A stretch of DNA of 64,000 nt from Gemmatimonadales bacterium (GTDB lineage: Bacteria > Gemmatimonadota > Gemmatimonadetes > Gemmatimonadales > GWC2-71-9), in NCBI GenBank assembly GCA_019637315.1, contig JAHBVU010000001.1:62001-126000 (forward strand), given 5' to 3'. The notes below the pieces were generated by a model. It ran no database searches. It was not told where the DNA came from and saw only the letters and a program-made list of their open reading frames with translations. Shown here one piece after another: positions 22,870-31,855 of the stretch. The translations under genes and the position numbers were made by a program. Position 1 is the first letter of the stretch. Every line of letters begins with the position of its first letter.

Positions 22870-25329
22870 ATGTCCCTTTCGCTCGGGGAGTTCCGGCACG
22901 CCGCCCGGCGCCTGATGCGTGCGCCGCTCTTCACCCTGATTGCCGTCATCACCCTCGGTGTCGGGATCGGCGCCAACTCGGCCATCTTCAGTGTGGTCAA
23001 CGGCGTCCTGCTGAAGCCGCTTCCGTACGAGGACGCCGACCGGCTGGTGCAGGTGACCCATGTGGCGCCGAACCTGGGTGGAACGGGGCGGGACCTGCCA
23101 CTCTCCGACGCGCTCTACTTCAGTTACCGCAGCGAGAATCGTGTCTTCGACGACCTCGGCCTGATGTTCGACGGCGCCGCGACGATCACCGGCGGCTCGT
23201 CACCGGAGCGGGTTCGCTCTCTGGTCGTGACCGAAGGGACCCTGTCGCTCCTCCGTGCGCAGCCTGCGTTCGGCCGGCGGTTTACCGCCGAGGATGACGC
23301 GGCCGGCGCGCCCCCGACGGTGATGCTGAGCTACGGCTACTGGCAGCGACGTTTCGGCGGCGACCGACAGATTCTCGACCGGAACCTCCAGATCGACGGC
23401 GTGCCCCACCAGATCGTCGGGGTGTTGCCGCGGGACTTCCGGGTGCTCGAGTACGATCCGGCCATCTATCTGCCCGCGCGGCTCGACCCGGCGCGTGCGC
23501 AGCTGATGGCGATTCGCTATCCCGCCCTGGCGCGGCTCAGGCCCGGTGTCGACATCGCCCAAGCCAATGCCGACCTGGCCCGGGTTCTTCCCTTGGCATT
23601 CGAGCGGTATCCGGGCGGGATGCCCTATGATCGATTCAGGCAGACCGGATTCGCACCGGCGATCGAGCCCCTGAAACAGGCCGTCGTCGGCGACGTCAGC
23701 ACCATTCTCTGGGTCCTGCTCGGCACCGTCGGTCTGGTACTGCTGCTGGCGTGCGCGAATGTCGCCAATCTGTTCCTGGTCCGCGCAGAGTCGCGCGAAC
23801 GGGAAGTGGCCGTGCGGACCGCTCTCGGGGCGGACCGGGGTCGGATCATCGCCGGCTTTTTGGCCGAGAGCGTGCTGCTCGGTGCGGTGGCTGGTGGCCT
23901 CGGCCTGGCGCTCGCGTACAGTGGTCTCCGCTTGCTGCGTACCATTGGCCCGCAGGGCTTACCCAGGATGAGCGATATCGGCCTCGACCTCCGTGTCCTG
24001 GGCTTCACTGCCGCGATCTCGCTCGTGGCGGGCCTGCTCTTCGGTCTCTGGCCCGCGCTCAAGTACGGGCGTCCTGACCTGCATCGTGCGCTCAAGGAGG
24101 GCAGTCGGGGTGGCGGGTCCGACCGGGCACGATTCCGTGCCAGGAACGGTCTGGTGGTCGTGCAGGTGGCGCTGGCTCTGGTGCTGCTGATCGGTTCCGG
24201 TCTGATGGTGCGCAGCGTCAGGTCGCTTCAGGCCGTCGACCCGGGCTTCCGGGGGTCGGATCAAGTGCTCACCTTCCGGCTTTTCGTTCCGGAGGCCGAG
24301 GTTCCTGATCCGCTCCGGGTCATCGAGATCGAGCGACAGATCATGGCCGGGCTGGCGCAGCTGCCCGGCGTCAGCAGCGCAGGTGCTTCCTGGGCCGTCC
24401 CAATGCTTCCGCTCCGGATGGACTCGCCCATCAGCGTCGAGGGCGTGGATGTCGATCCCAACACCCTGCAGCCGCCCCGTCGCCACAACACGCTCGCCCC
24501 CGGCTTTGCGGAAACCCTGCAGACCCCGCTCCGCGCGGGACGCACCATCACCTGGGACGACATCGATAACCGGTCCAAGGTGGTCGTGATCTCCGAGAAT
24601 CTGGCACGCGCCTACTGGCCAAGCCCAGCCGACGCCATCGGCAAGCGGATCAGTCTCGGCCTCGGCGGCGACTGGCATGAAGTTGTCGGCGTGCTGGCGG
24701 ACATTCGATCCGACGGGGTCAGCCAGGACGCGCCAGCAACCGTGTTCTGGCCCCTCTCGCCCGACCGCTTCGGCGGGCAGCCGGTTCGGTCGATGTCGTT
24801 CCTGCTGCGCACCAGTGGTGACCCGCGCGGTATGCTGCGGTCGGTGGAGCAGGCCGTCTGGGCGGCAAGTCCGAGCCTGCCACTGGCCGATGTGCGAACG
24901 CTGGCGGATCTGCAGGCGATTTCGATGGCCCGGGCAGCCTTCGCCATGGTGATGCTGTCGATTGCGGCGGTGGTGGCGCTGATCCTGGGCCTGGTCGGCA
25001 TCTATGGCGTGATTTCCTATGTCGTGGCGCAGCGGACCCGGGAAATCGGGGTGCGGATCGCTCTCGGTGCGCAACCGGGGGATGTGCGTCGAATGGTGCT
25101 CGGTCAGGCGGCGCTGGTGACCGCCACCGGCCTCGGTATCGGTCTCGTGACCGCCGCGCTGCTGACTCGGATGATGGCCGGTCTGCTGCATGGCGTCCAG
25201 GCCGTCGATCCGCTCACCTACGGTTTGACCGCTCTGGCGATCGGCGCAGTCGCGCTGGTTGCCAGCTACCTGCCGACCAGGCGAGCCGTGGCGATCGATC
25301 CTGCCACGGCGCTGCGGGCCGACGGCTGA
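22870..25329 (+). CDS. MacB-like duplicated orphan ABC permease (ADOP type)
   Basis: An 819-residue inner-membrane protein. It carries two FtsX/MacB modules: an N-terminal helix (PLFTLIAVITLGVGIGANSAIFSVV) followed by a large periplasmic domain and three helices (about 270-410, with REVAVRTALGADRGRI), then a second copy (helix about 425-450, periplasmic domain, and three helices from about 680 with REIGVRIALGAQPGDV). This is the layout of the duplicated permeases common in Acidobacteria and Gemmatimonadota. No ATPase gene is adjacent, so its partner must be coded elsewhere. GGAG five bases before the ATG supports the start. Role may be peptide or lipid export or mechanotransmission. Confidence 0.88.
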   Translation: MSLSLGEFRHAARRLMRAPLFTLIAVITLGVGIGANSAIFSVVNGVLLKPLPYEDADRLVQVTHVAPNLGGTGRDLPLSDALYFSYRSENRVFDDLGLMFDGAATITGGSSPERVRSLVVTEGTLSLLRAQPAFGRRFTAEDDAAGAPPTVMLSYGYWQRRFGGDRQILDRNLQIDGVPHQIVGVLPRDFRVLEYDPAIYLPARLDPARAQLMAIRYPALARLRPGVDIAQANADLARVLPLAFERYPGGMPYDRFRQTGFAPAIEPLKQAVVGDVSTILWVLLGTVGLVLLLACANVANLFLVRAESREREVAVRTALGADRGRIIAGFLAESVLLGAVAGGLGLALAYSGLRLLRTIGPQGLPRMSDIGLDLRVLGFTAAISLVAGLLFGLWPALKYGRPDLHRALKEGSRGGGSDRARFRARNGLVVVQVALALVLLIGSGLMVRSVRSLQAVDPGFRGSDQVLTFRLFVPEAEVPDPLRVIEIERQIMAGLAQLPGVSSAGASWAVPMLPLRMDSPISVEGVDVDPNTLQPPRRHNTLAPGFAETLQTPLRAGRTITWDDIDNRSKVVVISENLARAYWPSPADAIGKRISLGLGGDWHEVVGVLADIRSDGVSQDAPATVFWPLSPDRFGGQPVRSMSFLLRTSGDPRGMLRSVEQAVWAASPSLPLADVRTLADLQAISMARAAFAMVMLSIAAVVALILGLVGIYGVISYVVAQRTREIGVRIALGAQPGDVRRMVLGQAALVTATGLGIGLVTAALLTRMMAGLLHGVQAVDPLTYGLTALAIGAVALVASYLPTRRAVAIDPATALRADG

Positions 25330-25346
25330 CTCGTCGGCCCTGGCCC

Positions 25347-26579
25347 TCAGCTGCGCGGACCGGACGCCTTGAGCTTGCCGGCTGCCTCGACGAAGCGCGG
25401 ATCACGAGACACCGTGTAGGCCGTACCGGCAACCTGGTCGGCCGTCGCCGTTCCGGTACCTGCGCTGGTCGAGTGCATCGAGCCGACGTTCGCTACCACG
25501 GCAACCACCACGTCCGACCCTTCGATCCAATAGAGAGATCCCGTAAAGCCGAGCACGTCACCGTCGTGCCCGATCAAGGCAACCCCGCTCGGATAGGTGC
25601 GCCGGACCACGTTGTGCCCAACCTCTGCGTTGTCGCCGATCCGGCGCCACTGGGTCAGGACCTGCATGCTCGCGGGGCTCAGCAACTTGCCGTCTCGAAG
25701 CGCTGCTCCATAGCGCGCCAGATCGCGCGCGGTGGCGATCATGCCGCCGGCTGTCCATTCCACCGACAGGTTCGATCCGGTGGCGTCGATCAGATCCGGT
25801 CGCGTCTCGCTGAAGGCGGGGTTGACGCCAGCGTCCTGGCGGAACGTCGGCGTGGCCCAGTGGTAACGATGGGGAATCCGCTCGCTGGGCACAGGTTCGA
25901 ACCCTTCGAGCCGAATATCCGCCAGCCCGAGCGGATCGAGAATCCGGCGATGGATCTCGGCGACCGGATCGTTGCCGGTGACCCGCTCGATGATCATGCC
26001 GATCAGGGTGTAATTGGTGTTGGAGTAGCTGTACTTCGAGCCTGGCTCGAAGAGCGGCTGATGCCCTGTGATGTACGGCAGCGTTTCGGTTCGGCCCCAG
26101 ATGCGAGCCGGGTCGAGCCGATTGCCGCGCCCTTCGCGGATCCAGACCGGGTCGTCCTCCCAACTCGGCACGCCGCTGGTGTGGTTCATCAGCTGCGCAA
26201 TGCTTGCCCTGTCGGCGTTGGGAATCCCTGCGACGGCCGGGCCAAGGATGCTGGCGGCGGTGGCGGTGAGATCCAGTCGCCCCTCGTCGGCCAGCTGGAG
26301 CAGGACCACGGCTGCGAAGGTCTTGGTGATGCTCCCGATGCCGAACAGCATCTCGGGTTGAATCGGGGTCCCGGCCAGGACGTCCGCCTGTCCGGCGACC
26401 CCGGTCCAGATCACCCCTGAGCTGTCGGCAATGGCGGCGGAGATTCCGGGCACTCCCCTCGCAACCGCTTCGTCGAGGAGGGTCTGCAGTTCCATGGCGA
26501 CGCTCTCGGTCGGAGGAGATTGGGCCGGCTTGCAGGCAATGGCGGCGAGCGCCATGGCGGCGAGAATTCGCGGACTCAT
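25347..26579 (-). CDS. Lipoprotein class C beta-lactamase-like serine hydrolase
   Basis: A 410-residue product with lipobox LAAIAC (residues 11-16). Motifs: S83-I-T-K86 (GIGSITKTFA), Y-S-N in YSYSNTNYT, and GHDGDVLGF in the HxG position. Length fits a single D-alanyl-D-alanine carboxypeptidase/esterase-type domain with no extra C-terminal module. The start at 26579 was chosen for the lipoprotein signal and a GGAG five bases upstream; the frame is open 45 codons further. Third class C-like hydrolase in this window. Converges on the MacB-like permease gene with 17 bases between. Confidence 0.87.
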   Translation of the reverse strand: MSPRILAAMALAAIACKPAQSPPTESVAMELQTLLDEAVARGVPGISAAIADSSGVIWTGVAGQADVLAGTPIQPEMLFGIGSITKTFAAVVLLQLADEGRLDLTATAASILGPAVAGIPNADRASIAQLMNHTSGVPSWEDDPVWIREGRGNRLDPARIWGRTETLPYITGHQPLFEPGSKYSYSNTNYTLIGMIIERVTGNDPVAEIHRRILDPLGLADIRLEGFEPVPSERIPHRYHWATPTFRQDAGVNPAFSETRPDLIDATGSNLSVEWTAGGMIATARDLARYGAALRDGKLLSPASMQVLTQWRRIGDNAEVGHNVVRRTYPSGVALIGHDGDVLGFTGSLYWIEGSDVVVAVVANVGSMHSTSAGTGTATADQVAGTAYTVSRDPRFVEAAGKLKASGPRS

Positions 26580-26739
26580 GAGTGCTCCGGCGCAGTTGGG
26601 TGGCGCAATAGCAACCACCAAAGATGGCCCCGTCGGGCTGGGAGGAGTAGCATTCGCATCCTGACCGGCGAAACCGCGTGGTTCCGCCGCTCGTAGGCTC
26701 TGGCGCGATCCCACCTCAATCCGAACCTATGGACATCCG

Positions 26740-27297
26740 ATGACTCGCCTGCTGCTGGTCTCTGCGCTGGTCGTGTCGGTCCTTCCCGGCACTGCTGACG
26801 CGCAAAGTGACGTCGAGGGGCGGCGGACCTCCCAGAGCTCGCCACTCTCGTTGCGGAGCGACTGGGAGCACCAGCGCCGCCATCTCCTGGCCGTGATCGA
26901 CTCTGCCACACCGGCTATGCTCGGCTTCCGGCCGACCCCCGGTGTCAGGACCTTTGCGGAGCAGATCGATCATGTGGCGCGGGTTGCGGCGTTGATCACC
27001 CGGGGCGTCATCGCGGATCGTCCGTGGCCCGACGGTCTCGATGCGGACACGGCCAGCTACCTGCACGATCGGAGCAGGCTCCGGGCGCAGACCGACAGGT
27101 TCCTGGGCTATGTCGTCGAGGCGGTGTCCGCTGTGCCCGAGGCGCGGTGGGTCGAGGATGCGACGCTGTTTCGGATGACTTTATCGCGGTTTCGCTGGAA
27201 CGTCACCGCGCTTCAACACTCGTCCTGGACGCTCGGTCAGCTGGTGCCCTACCTCCGTCTCAATGGGCGAACGCCGCCGCCATTCACGCCGCTGTAA
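26740..27297 (+). CDS. Exported DinB-family protein
   Basis: A 185-residue product with a signal peptide (residues 1-22, ending TADAQ). The rest fits the DinB/YfiT four-helix bundle: TFAEQIDHVARVAA supplies the first metal His, and LQHSSWTLGQLVPYLRLNGRTPP the last His and closing helix. DinB-like proteins bind a divalent metal by three His and include thiol-transferases; most are cytoplasmic, so the signal peptide is notable. Substrate unknown. Divergent from the lipoprotein serine hydrolase. Confidence 0.75.
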   Translation: MTRLLLVSALVVSVLPGTADAQSDVEGRRTSQSSPLSLRSDWEHQRRHLLAVIDSATPAMLGFRPTPGVRTFAEQIDHVARVAALITRGVIADRPWPDGLDADTASYLHDRSRLRAQTDRFLGYVVEAVSAVPEARWVEDATLFRMTLSRFRWNVTALQHSSWTLGQLVPYLRLNGRTPPPFTPL

Positions 27298-27381
27298 TGG
27301 GACGGTATTGTGCCGATCCTGTCCAGGTGTAGCTTCGAGGAACCGGTCATTCCCGCCGACCCTTCCCTGGAGGTGGACCAG

Positions 27382-27849
27382 ATGCGCTATCGGACGTCAG
27401 GAGCCCTGATCGCCATTGCCGTCGGGGTGGTCGTTGCGGACACAGCCTTGGCGCAGGCCCCGGCCGCGCAGAGGGCGCGCGCCTGCTCGCTGTTGCCGAA
27501 GGAAGAGGTGAAGCAGCACCTGCCATGGGAGGCGATGCTCGACAACATTGCTCCCGAGGAAACGCCGATTGGTGCTGCGGGTTCGTCCTGCGATTACCCC
27601 GGCGTGACAATTCAGGTTCTGCCCGCGACCAGCCGTATCATGGAGATCGCGCGCGCGAAAAGCGGCGTCGAGACGGTGAGCGGAATCGGTACGGAGGCCC
27701 TGTTCCACGTCAACCCAAGCGGGTATGCCGAGTTGTATGTCAGGACCGCCCGGCAGGTCCTGACGATTCAGGCCAGTGCCCCAAACGGGGTGGCCCAGGT
27801 CAAGCCCGGGGTGTTGAGCCTGGCACGGGTCCTGGTCGGAAAGCTCTAG
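27382..27849 (+). CDS. Small secreted protein of unknown function
   Basis: A 155-residue product with a signal peptide (residues 1-25, ending ALAQA). It has two Cys (ACSLLPKEEV and SSCDYPGV) that could form a disulfide, and beta-type segments such as VTIQVLPAT and ELYVRTARQVLTIQAS. The opening CSLLPKEEVKQ recalls DUF3558-like proteins, in which CsLLt.eev is the first conserved strand, but I would not assign it firmly. GGAGG with a suitable gap precedes ATG 27382. It converges on the 71-residue membrane protein with 4 bases between. Confidence 0.65.
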   Translation: MRYRTSGALIAIAVGVVVADTALAQAPAAQRARACSLLPKEEVKQHLPWEAMLDNIAPEETPIGAAGSSCDYPGVTIQVLPATSRIMEIARAKSGVETVSGIGTEALFHVNPSGYAELYVRTARQVLTIQASAPNGVAQVKPGVLSLARVLVGKL

Positions 27850-27853
27850 CGGC

Positions 27854-28069
27854 TCACTTTGCCGTTTCCCGCTGTCCCGGCGTCTCCACCCACCGTAACA
27901 CCTGTTCTGCGGCCTGCCGACCCTCTCTCGTGGGGAAAGCCTTGGTCAAGTAGAGCGCCCTCCGCACTACCCCGGCCAGGTCGGTCCGCTCCAGTCGAAT
28001 CCCGACCCCGATACCCAAGACCGTGGCCAACGCGACGGCAACCAGTGCCACGCCGATCACCACCACCAT
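27854..28069 (-). CDS. 71-residue single-helix membrane protein
   Basis: Short protein with one N-terminal transmembrane helix (about residues 2-24, Val/Ala/Gly-rich) and a basic cytoplasmic or periplasmic tail (LYLTKAFPTREGRQAAEQVLRWVETPG). GGAGG eight bases before the ATG supports it as a real gene. No family recognised. The 219 bases upstream, to the RNase J-like gene, hold no gene I can support. Confidence 0.5.
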   Translation of the reverse strand: MVVVIGVALVAVALATVLGIGVGIRLERTDLAGVVRRALYLTKAFPTREGRQAAEQVLRWVETPGQRETAK

Positions 28070-28288
28070 GTTGAGCGCCTCCGTGTCAAAATAGGAGTGT
28101 CAGTCGTACGGCTCGTAGGCACCGCGTCCTCGGGGCCGATCCGGCCCTCGTCGCTATCGCAGGTGGTGAGGAGCAGCCAGCGAGCGATCTGAGCAGCGGA
28201 CCACCGGCGCATGGACATACCGTCGACTGAAGCGACTCCACGGTACGGTCGGGGTGTGACAATCACAGCGCGGCGCTGATTCCGATGG

Positions 28289-29851
28289 TCAACTCGGCGC
28301 CAACAGGCTCGGCCCTCGCCCCTCGAACCAGCTCCGTTTCTGCGTATGTACCGGCAGCACCCGCGCGGGGTCGATCGTCCCGACGACCCACTCCATTCCA
28401 GCGGCGTGAATATGCCCCGAAGCGTGGAACGGTCCCGACTCGGCACCGGGGAGCCCGCCCACCCGTTTCAGCTTCCAGAGGTCGAGCCAGGCCACCAGAC
28501 GCTCCTGGTCGACCTTCTGCTCTTCGCCTCGCGCCTCCGAGCTGGAGTAGATATAGGTGCCACCATCGGGTTCGATGTCGATCAGATTGGTGATATCCCA
28601 GTATGAGAGGCAGAGCAGGTAGTCGCCGGGGCGCTTGCGGATCGTCGCGGCATCGACGATCGCGGTGGCAAACCCCTCGAGTACCGGCGTTTCCCAGGCC
28701 CCGACCGTGGATCGCTGCGCACGGAGGATGCCGACGCCGTCGCCAGGTTGAGGGATAGCCGGGTCGATCACGTGCATCCGATCGAGCAGGTAGGCATCCT
28801 TGGTCGTCACCACCAGGCGACGCCCGACGGCGGTGGCGATCTCATGAAAGCTGCGCAGTCGTTCGATGTTCCGGGCCGAGAAATCGGCGATGACGAGGCC
28901 GGGCTCGCGCTCGACCACCTCGAGACAGGCTTCTTTCACCTGCTGCTCGGTCGCGGGTTCCGTCGAGGACAGGTTGGTTCCCTCGACGATCAGCAGCGCG
29001 GGCTTGAGCGCGCCCATGGCCTCGGCCATCTGCCTGGTGCGCCAGCCCGAATGGCCGTGGAGGCGGATATCGCCGGTGTAGCAGACCCAGCCGATCGGTG
29101 TGTTGATGGCCCAGGCGCCGGATCCTGGAATCGAGTGGTCGACCCGGAAGAAGCGCAGCTTGTCGGGATCGAGCTGACAATGCTCGAATGGTGCCGCCTC
29201 GAACAGGGTTTTCGGCCCGGGCACGCTGGCGAAGAACGGATCGAGCGCGATCTTGGCGGCTCGGATCGCATCGTCGTGCTCAGCAATGAAATGTGGTCGC
29301 CCGGTTCGCGAGGCCGGCCGCACTGCTTCGAGGAGGCCGGACTTGCCGACCGCCTTCGGAGCGACATAGCAGTACTGCGCTTCGGGTCCGCCGCCGCCGA
29401 TGTCCTGCATGGCCTTCCCGATCAGGGCCGTCATCAGTCCGGTGTACACCGGGATGTCGGGCCGGAGGAAGCCCAGGCATCCGTTATGGTCCTGGTGCGC
29501 GTGAGACAGGAGTACCCCGTCGAGATGATCGAGCCGGCGATAGGACGGGTGCCCGTGGTATCGGTTCCAAAGATCCGGCTCGAGCCGGAGGTCATCCCGG
29601 TAGACGCCTTCGATCGGTGGCAGCAGGCCCACCGCAAGAAAGTCCCGGAGCCCGACGGCAGCGCGGGGACTCAGGAACTCGTCGAAATACTTTCCGTTGC
29701 GCGCAAAGCTGGTACCGAAGTCGAGGAAGTACTTCCGGTCCCCGAACTCCAGGAGGATCTTGTTCCCCCCGATCTCACCCGTTGTCTCGTCACCCCCGAG
29801 CCCGCCCAGGACGGTGACGGTCAGTTCGTCGCCCACGGCGTAGCGGGTCAT
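28289..29851 (-). CDS. RNase J-like metallo-beta-lactamase protein in the pafBC operon
   Basis: A 520-residue cytoplasmic protein. N-terminal MBL core: GGDETTGEIGGNKILLEFG, FLDFGTSF, metal motif SHAHQDHNG, VDHSIPGSGAWAI and YTGDIRLHGHSG. The beta-CASP-type middle includes LLIVEGTNL and VIADFSARNIERLRSF. The C-terminus has FHASGHIHAAGMEWVV and VLPVHTQKRSWF, matching the ribonuclease J family's closing His motifs. An unusual insertion of about 50 residues follows the first strand block (FLSPRAAVGLRDFLAVGLLPPIEG). Starts by ATGA overlap with pafC, so it is the third gene of that operon. RNase activity is inferred. Confidence 0.82.
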   Translation of the reverse strand: MTRYAVGDELTVTVLGGLGGDETTGEIGGNKILLEFGDRKYFLDFGTSFARNGKYFDEFLSPRAAVGLRDFLAVGLLPPIEGVYRDDLRLEPDLWNRYHGHPSYRRLDHLDGVLLSHAHQDHNGCLGFLRPDIPVYTGLMTALIGKAMQDIGGGGPEAQYCYVAPKAVGKSGLLEAVRPASRTGRPHFIAEHDDAIRAAKIALDPFFASVPGPKTLFEAAPFEHCQLDPDKLRFFRVDHSIPGSGAWAINTPIGWVCYTGDIRLHGHSGWRTRQMAEAMGALKPALLIVEGTNLSSTEPATEQQVKEACLEVVEREPGLVIADFSARNIERLRSFHEIATAVGRRLVVTTKDAYLLDRMHVIDPAIPQPGDGVGILRAQRSTVGAWETPVLEGFATAIVDAATIRKRPGDYLLCLSYWDITNLIDIEPDGGTYIYSSSEARGEEQKVDQERLVAWLDLWKLKRVGGLPGAESGPFHASGHIHAAGMEWVVGTIDPARVLPVHTQKRSWFEGRGPSLLAPS

Positions 29852-30744
29852 GCGAGCGCTCTCCTGACTGCGGCCCGGTAGTGCGCCGGCCGCACCACCT
29901 CCGCATCGATGCCGTGGTCGAGGACTCGTCGTACCAGCCAGGCTTCATTGGTCACGACGAGCTCAACCTCGACGCTGCCATCCTCGACGTTCTGGTGCGC
30001 AGGATACCGGGCCCGAATCCAACGAGCGACCCCAGGCGCGAAGCGGACCGTTACCGTGTCCACCTGATCGGTTGCCGCCCGCAACAGATCCGCATGTTCC
30101 ACCACCTCACGAAAATCCTTCCTGAACTCGAAAGACAGATCCGTCGGTCGCACCGCGACGGCTCGATCGAGCCGGAAGTGGCGCCACCCCTCGGCGGTCC
30201 AGGCGACGACGTAGACCCGGTCGTGGTAGTCGATGATCTGGTGAGGGTCGAGCGTCCAGGTTCGCGGGGTTGCCTCGCCCTCGCCCGCGTAGTCGAGCTC
30301 GATTCGCCGCCGGTTGCGAGCAGCCTGGGTAACAACCCAGTGCATGGCATCACTCGACTCATCGGCGGCGGCCGGCAGCTTGGCGCCATCCAGGACGGCG
30401 TCGAGCCGTTTGGCCAGCTTGGCGCCGGCCGGATCGCCGGCCAGGGCAATCTGAAGGGCGCAGCGCTCCATCGGGGTGAGCAGCAGGGGGCGGCGAAACG
30501 GGCCCCCGCTCGAGATGCTCAACCGATCGTCCTGCTGCCAGGCGGACAGGCTCAGGAGCCAGTCATCGGCGGAATGCTCACCGAGCGCAGTCAAGGTCCG
30601 CAAGTCGGCGGCGATGGCTTTCTCGGTGACGCCGAACGCCGCCGCCACCTGGGCCAGCGTCGCCGGCTCGTCCCCGCACCGTTCCCGGCGACCCAGTTCG
30701 GCCACCATCTGAACGATCCGAGTCAGCTGTTCGGCGGTGCTCAT
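29848..30744 (-). CDS. pafC: WYL-domain transcriptional regulator, PafC type
   Basis: A 298-residue protein: N-terminal winged helix-turn-helix (residues about 5-55, TLAQVAAAFGVTEKAIAADLRTL), WYL domain (about 130-205, RRRIELDYAG... DRVYVVAWTAEGWRHFRLDR) and the WCX C-terminal extension (TVRFAPGVARWIRARYP, LVRRVLDHGIDAEVV). In mycobacteria PafB and PafC together activate the RecA-independent DNA-damage response. The ATG overlaps the pafB stop, and its own stop overlaps the RNase J-like start, so all three are tightly coupled. The WYL pocket may bind a nucleic acid ligand. Confidence 0.83.
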   Translation of the reverse strand: MSTAEQLTRIVQMVAELGRRERCGDEPATLAQVAAAFGVTEKAIAADLRTLTALGEHSADDWLLSLSAWQQDDRLSISSGGPFRRPLLLTPMERCALQIALAGDPAGAKLAKRLDAVLDGAKLPAAADESSDAMHWVVTQAARNRRRIELDYAGEGEATPRTWTLDPHQIIDYHDRVYVVAWTAEGWRHFRLDRAVAVRPTDLSFEFRKDFREVVEHADLLRAATDQVDTVTVRFAPGVARWIRARYPAHQNVEDGSVEVELVVTNEAWLVRRVLDHGIDAEVVRPAHYRAAVRRALA

Positions 30745-31787
30745 CGATCCCCCGTGTCGTAAATCCTGACCACCTGTTGGCGAAGTTCCTCGAGTGCCGC
30801 AGCGAGGTCCTGCGGCGTCTCAATGCGGACCTTTCGTCCCAGCGAGAGCGCCCAGCGGAGGAAGCTGCGCCGGTCCCGGATCGTCATCTCGAAGGTAGCT
30901 TCGCGCCAACCGGCCGACTTGGCAAGGAGCTTCCCCAGCTTGCGGTTGGCCGCCCGTTGGGCGTCTGGCCCGACGATCGTTACTCGCGCGACGGCCGCGT
31001 CGCCGTCGCCCCATTCCCAGGGCGCCTGTCGGACCATGGTCCGCACATCGAAGTCCGCGGGGCGGTCGAAGGTGGTACCGTCCGGAACGACCTGGTCCAG
31101 GTCCTCGACCGAGATGATCACCGCGAGGTCCCGGTCGCGGTCCCGTCCGGCGCAGTACCAGCGACCGGCTTGGAAGAGAAGGCCCCAGGGCTCGAGTCGA
31201 ATCGGGGTCGGCTCGGTCGAGCCAAGAGTCCACTGCCGACCCTGAACCGAACGCCGGTGGACCACGCCGTCCTGAAGCGCAGCGAGTGACTGCGCGGCCT
31301 CCGCGCTGAGCGGCGCGGCGAGGGCACGCTGCGCAGCGAGAGGTTCGAGGGGCAGATCGAATTCCAGTTTCCGCCGGAGCGACTTCGCTGCCTCGGCCCA
31401 TTCGGGTGCCGGCTGCTGCGCCAGCCGGCGGGTAGCCCGGTCGATCAGGTCGAGTTCTGCCTCAGAGAGTTGCAATCGGCGCAAGGCCGGATACGGTCGT
31501 TCGGGGGCCACCTCGCCAGCCAGTTCGAGCTGCGGGAGGTAGATCCCATCGATCCGGAGACGATATCCCGGAACACCGGTCTCATCCGGGGCCGGGATGT
31601 TCTCGATCCGGATGCCCAGTGCTTCGAGGTCGGCTTTGTCCCGCTCGAACTTGCGGCGGGCGGATTCCTGATCCTGGTTCTGATAGCCGCGGACCCGCTC
31701 GAAGATCTGGGCACGGCTGACTCCGAACCGGTGGTGAAGCAGGAAGGCCAGCAGATCCATCCATCGGGCGGTCTTGGTGTTACTCAT
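30741..31787 (-). CDS. pafB: WYL-domain transcriptional regulator, PafB type
   Basis: A 348-residue protein with an N-terminal helix-turn-helix (about residues 5-60, VSRAQIFERVRGY... RRKFERDKADLEALGI), a WYL domain (about 170-235, LEPWGLLFQAGRWYCAGRDRDRD) and a WCX tail (ARVTIVGPDAQRAANRKLG, FLRWALSLGRKVRIETP). First gene of the pafB-pafC-RNase J-like operon, with a TATAAT promoter about 70 bases upstream. Divergent from the M55 peptidase lipoprotein. Two different WYL regulators in tandem match the actinobacterial PafB/PafC layout, but the downstream partner differs. Confidence 0.83.
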   Translation of the reverse strand: MSNTKTARWMDLLAFLLHHRFGVSRAQIFERVRGYQNQDQESARRKFERDKADLEALGIRIENIPAPDETGVPGYRLRIDGIYLPQLELAGEVAPERPYPALRRLQLSEAELDLIDRATRRLAQQPAPEWAEAAKSLRRKLEFDLPLEPLAAQRALAAPLSAEAAQSLAALQDGVVHRRSVQGRQWTLGSTEPTPIRLEPWGLLFQAGRWYCAGRDRDRDLAVIISVEDLDQVVPDGTTFDRPADFDVRTMVRQAPWEWGDGDAAVARVTIVGPDAQRAANRKLGKLLAKSAGWREATFEMTIRDRRSFLRWALSLGRKVRIETPQDLAAALEELRQQVVRIYDTGDR

Positions 31788-31855
31788 CGGCGGTTCCGCT
31801 GGGGAAAGCTGGGTCGCCTCCCGGCAGGGGTCGAGTCTGATCGAGTCATTCGGAC

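Noticed and set aside
28083-28089. TTGACA on the minus strand before the 71-residue protein
   Set aside because: Only about 15 bases before the ATG, too close to serve as a -35 for that gene.
28070-28288. Remnant gene or small frame (RRWSAAQIARWLLLTTCDSDEG) on the minus strand
   Set aside because: No ribosome site or match; it overlaps the leader of the 71-residue protein and could not be supported.
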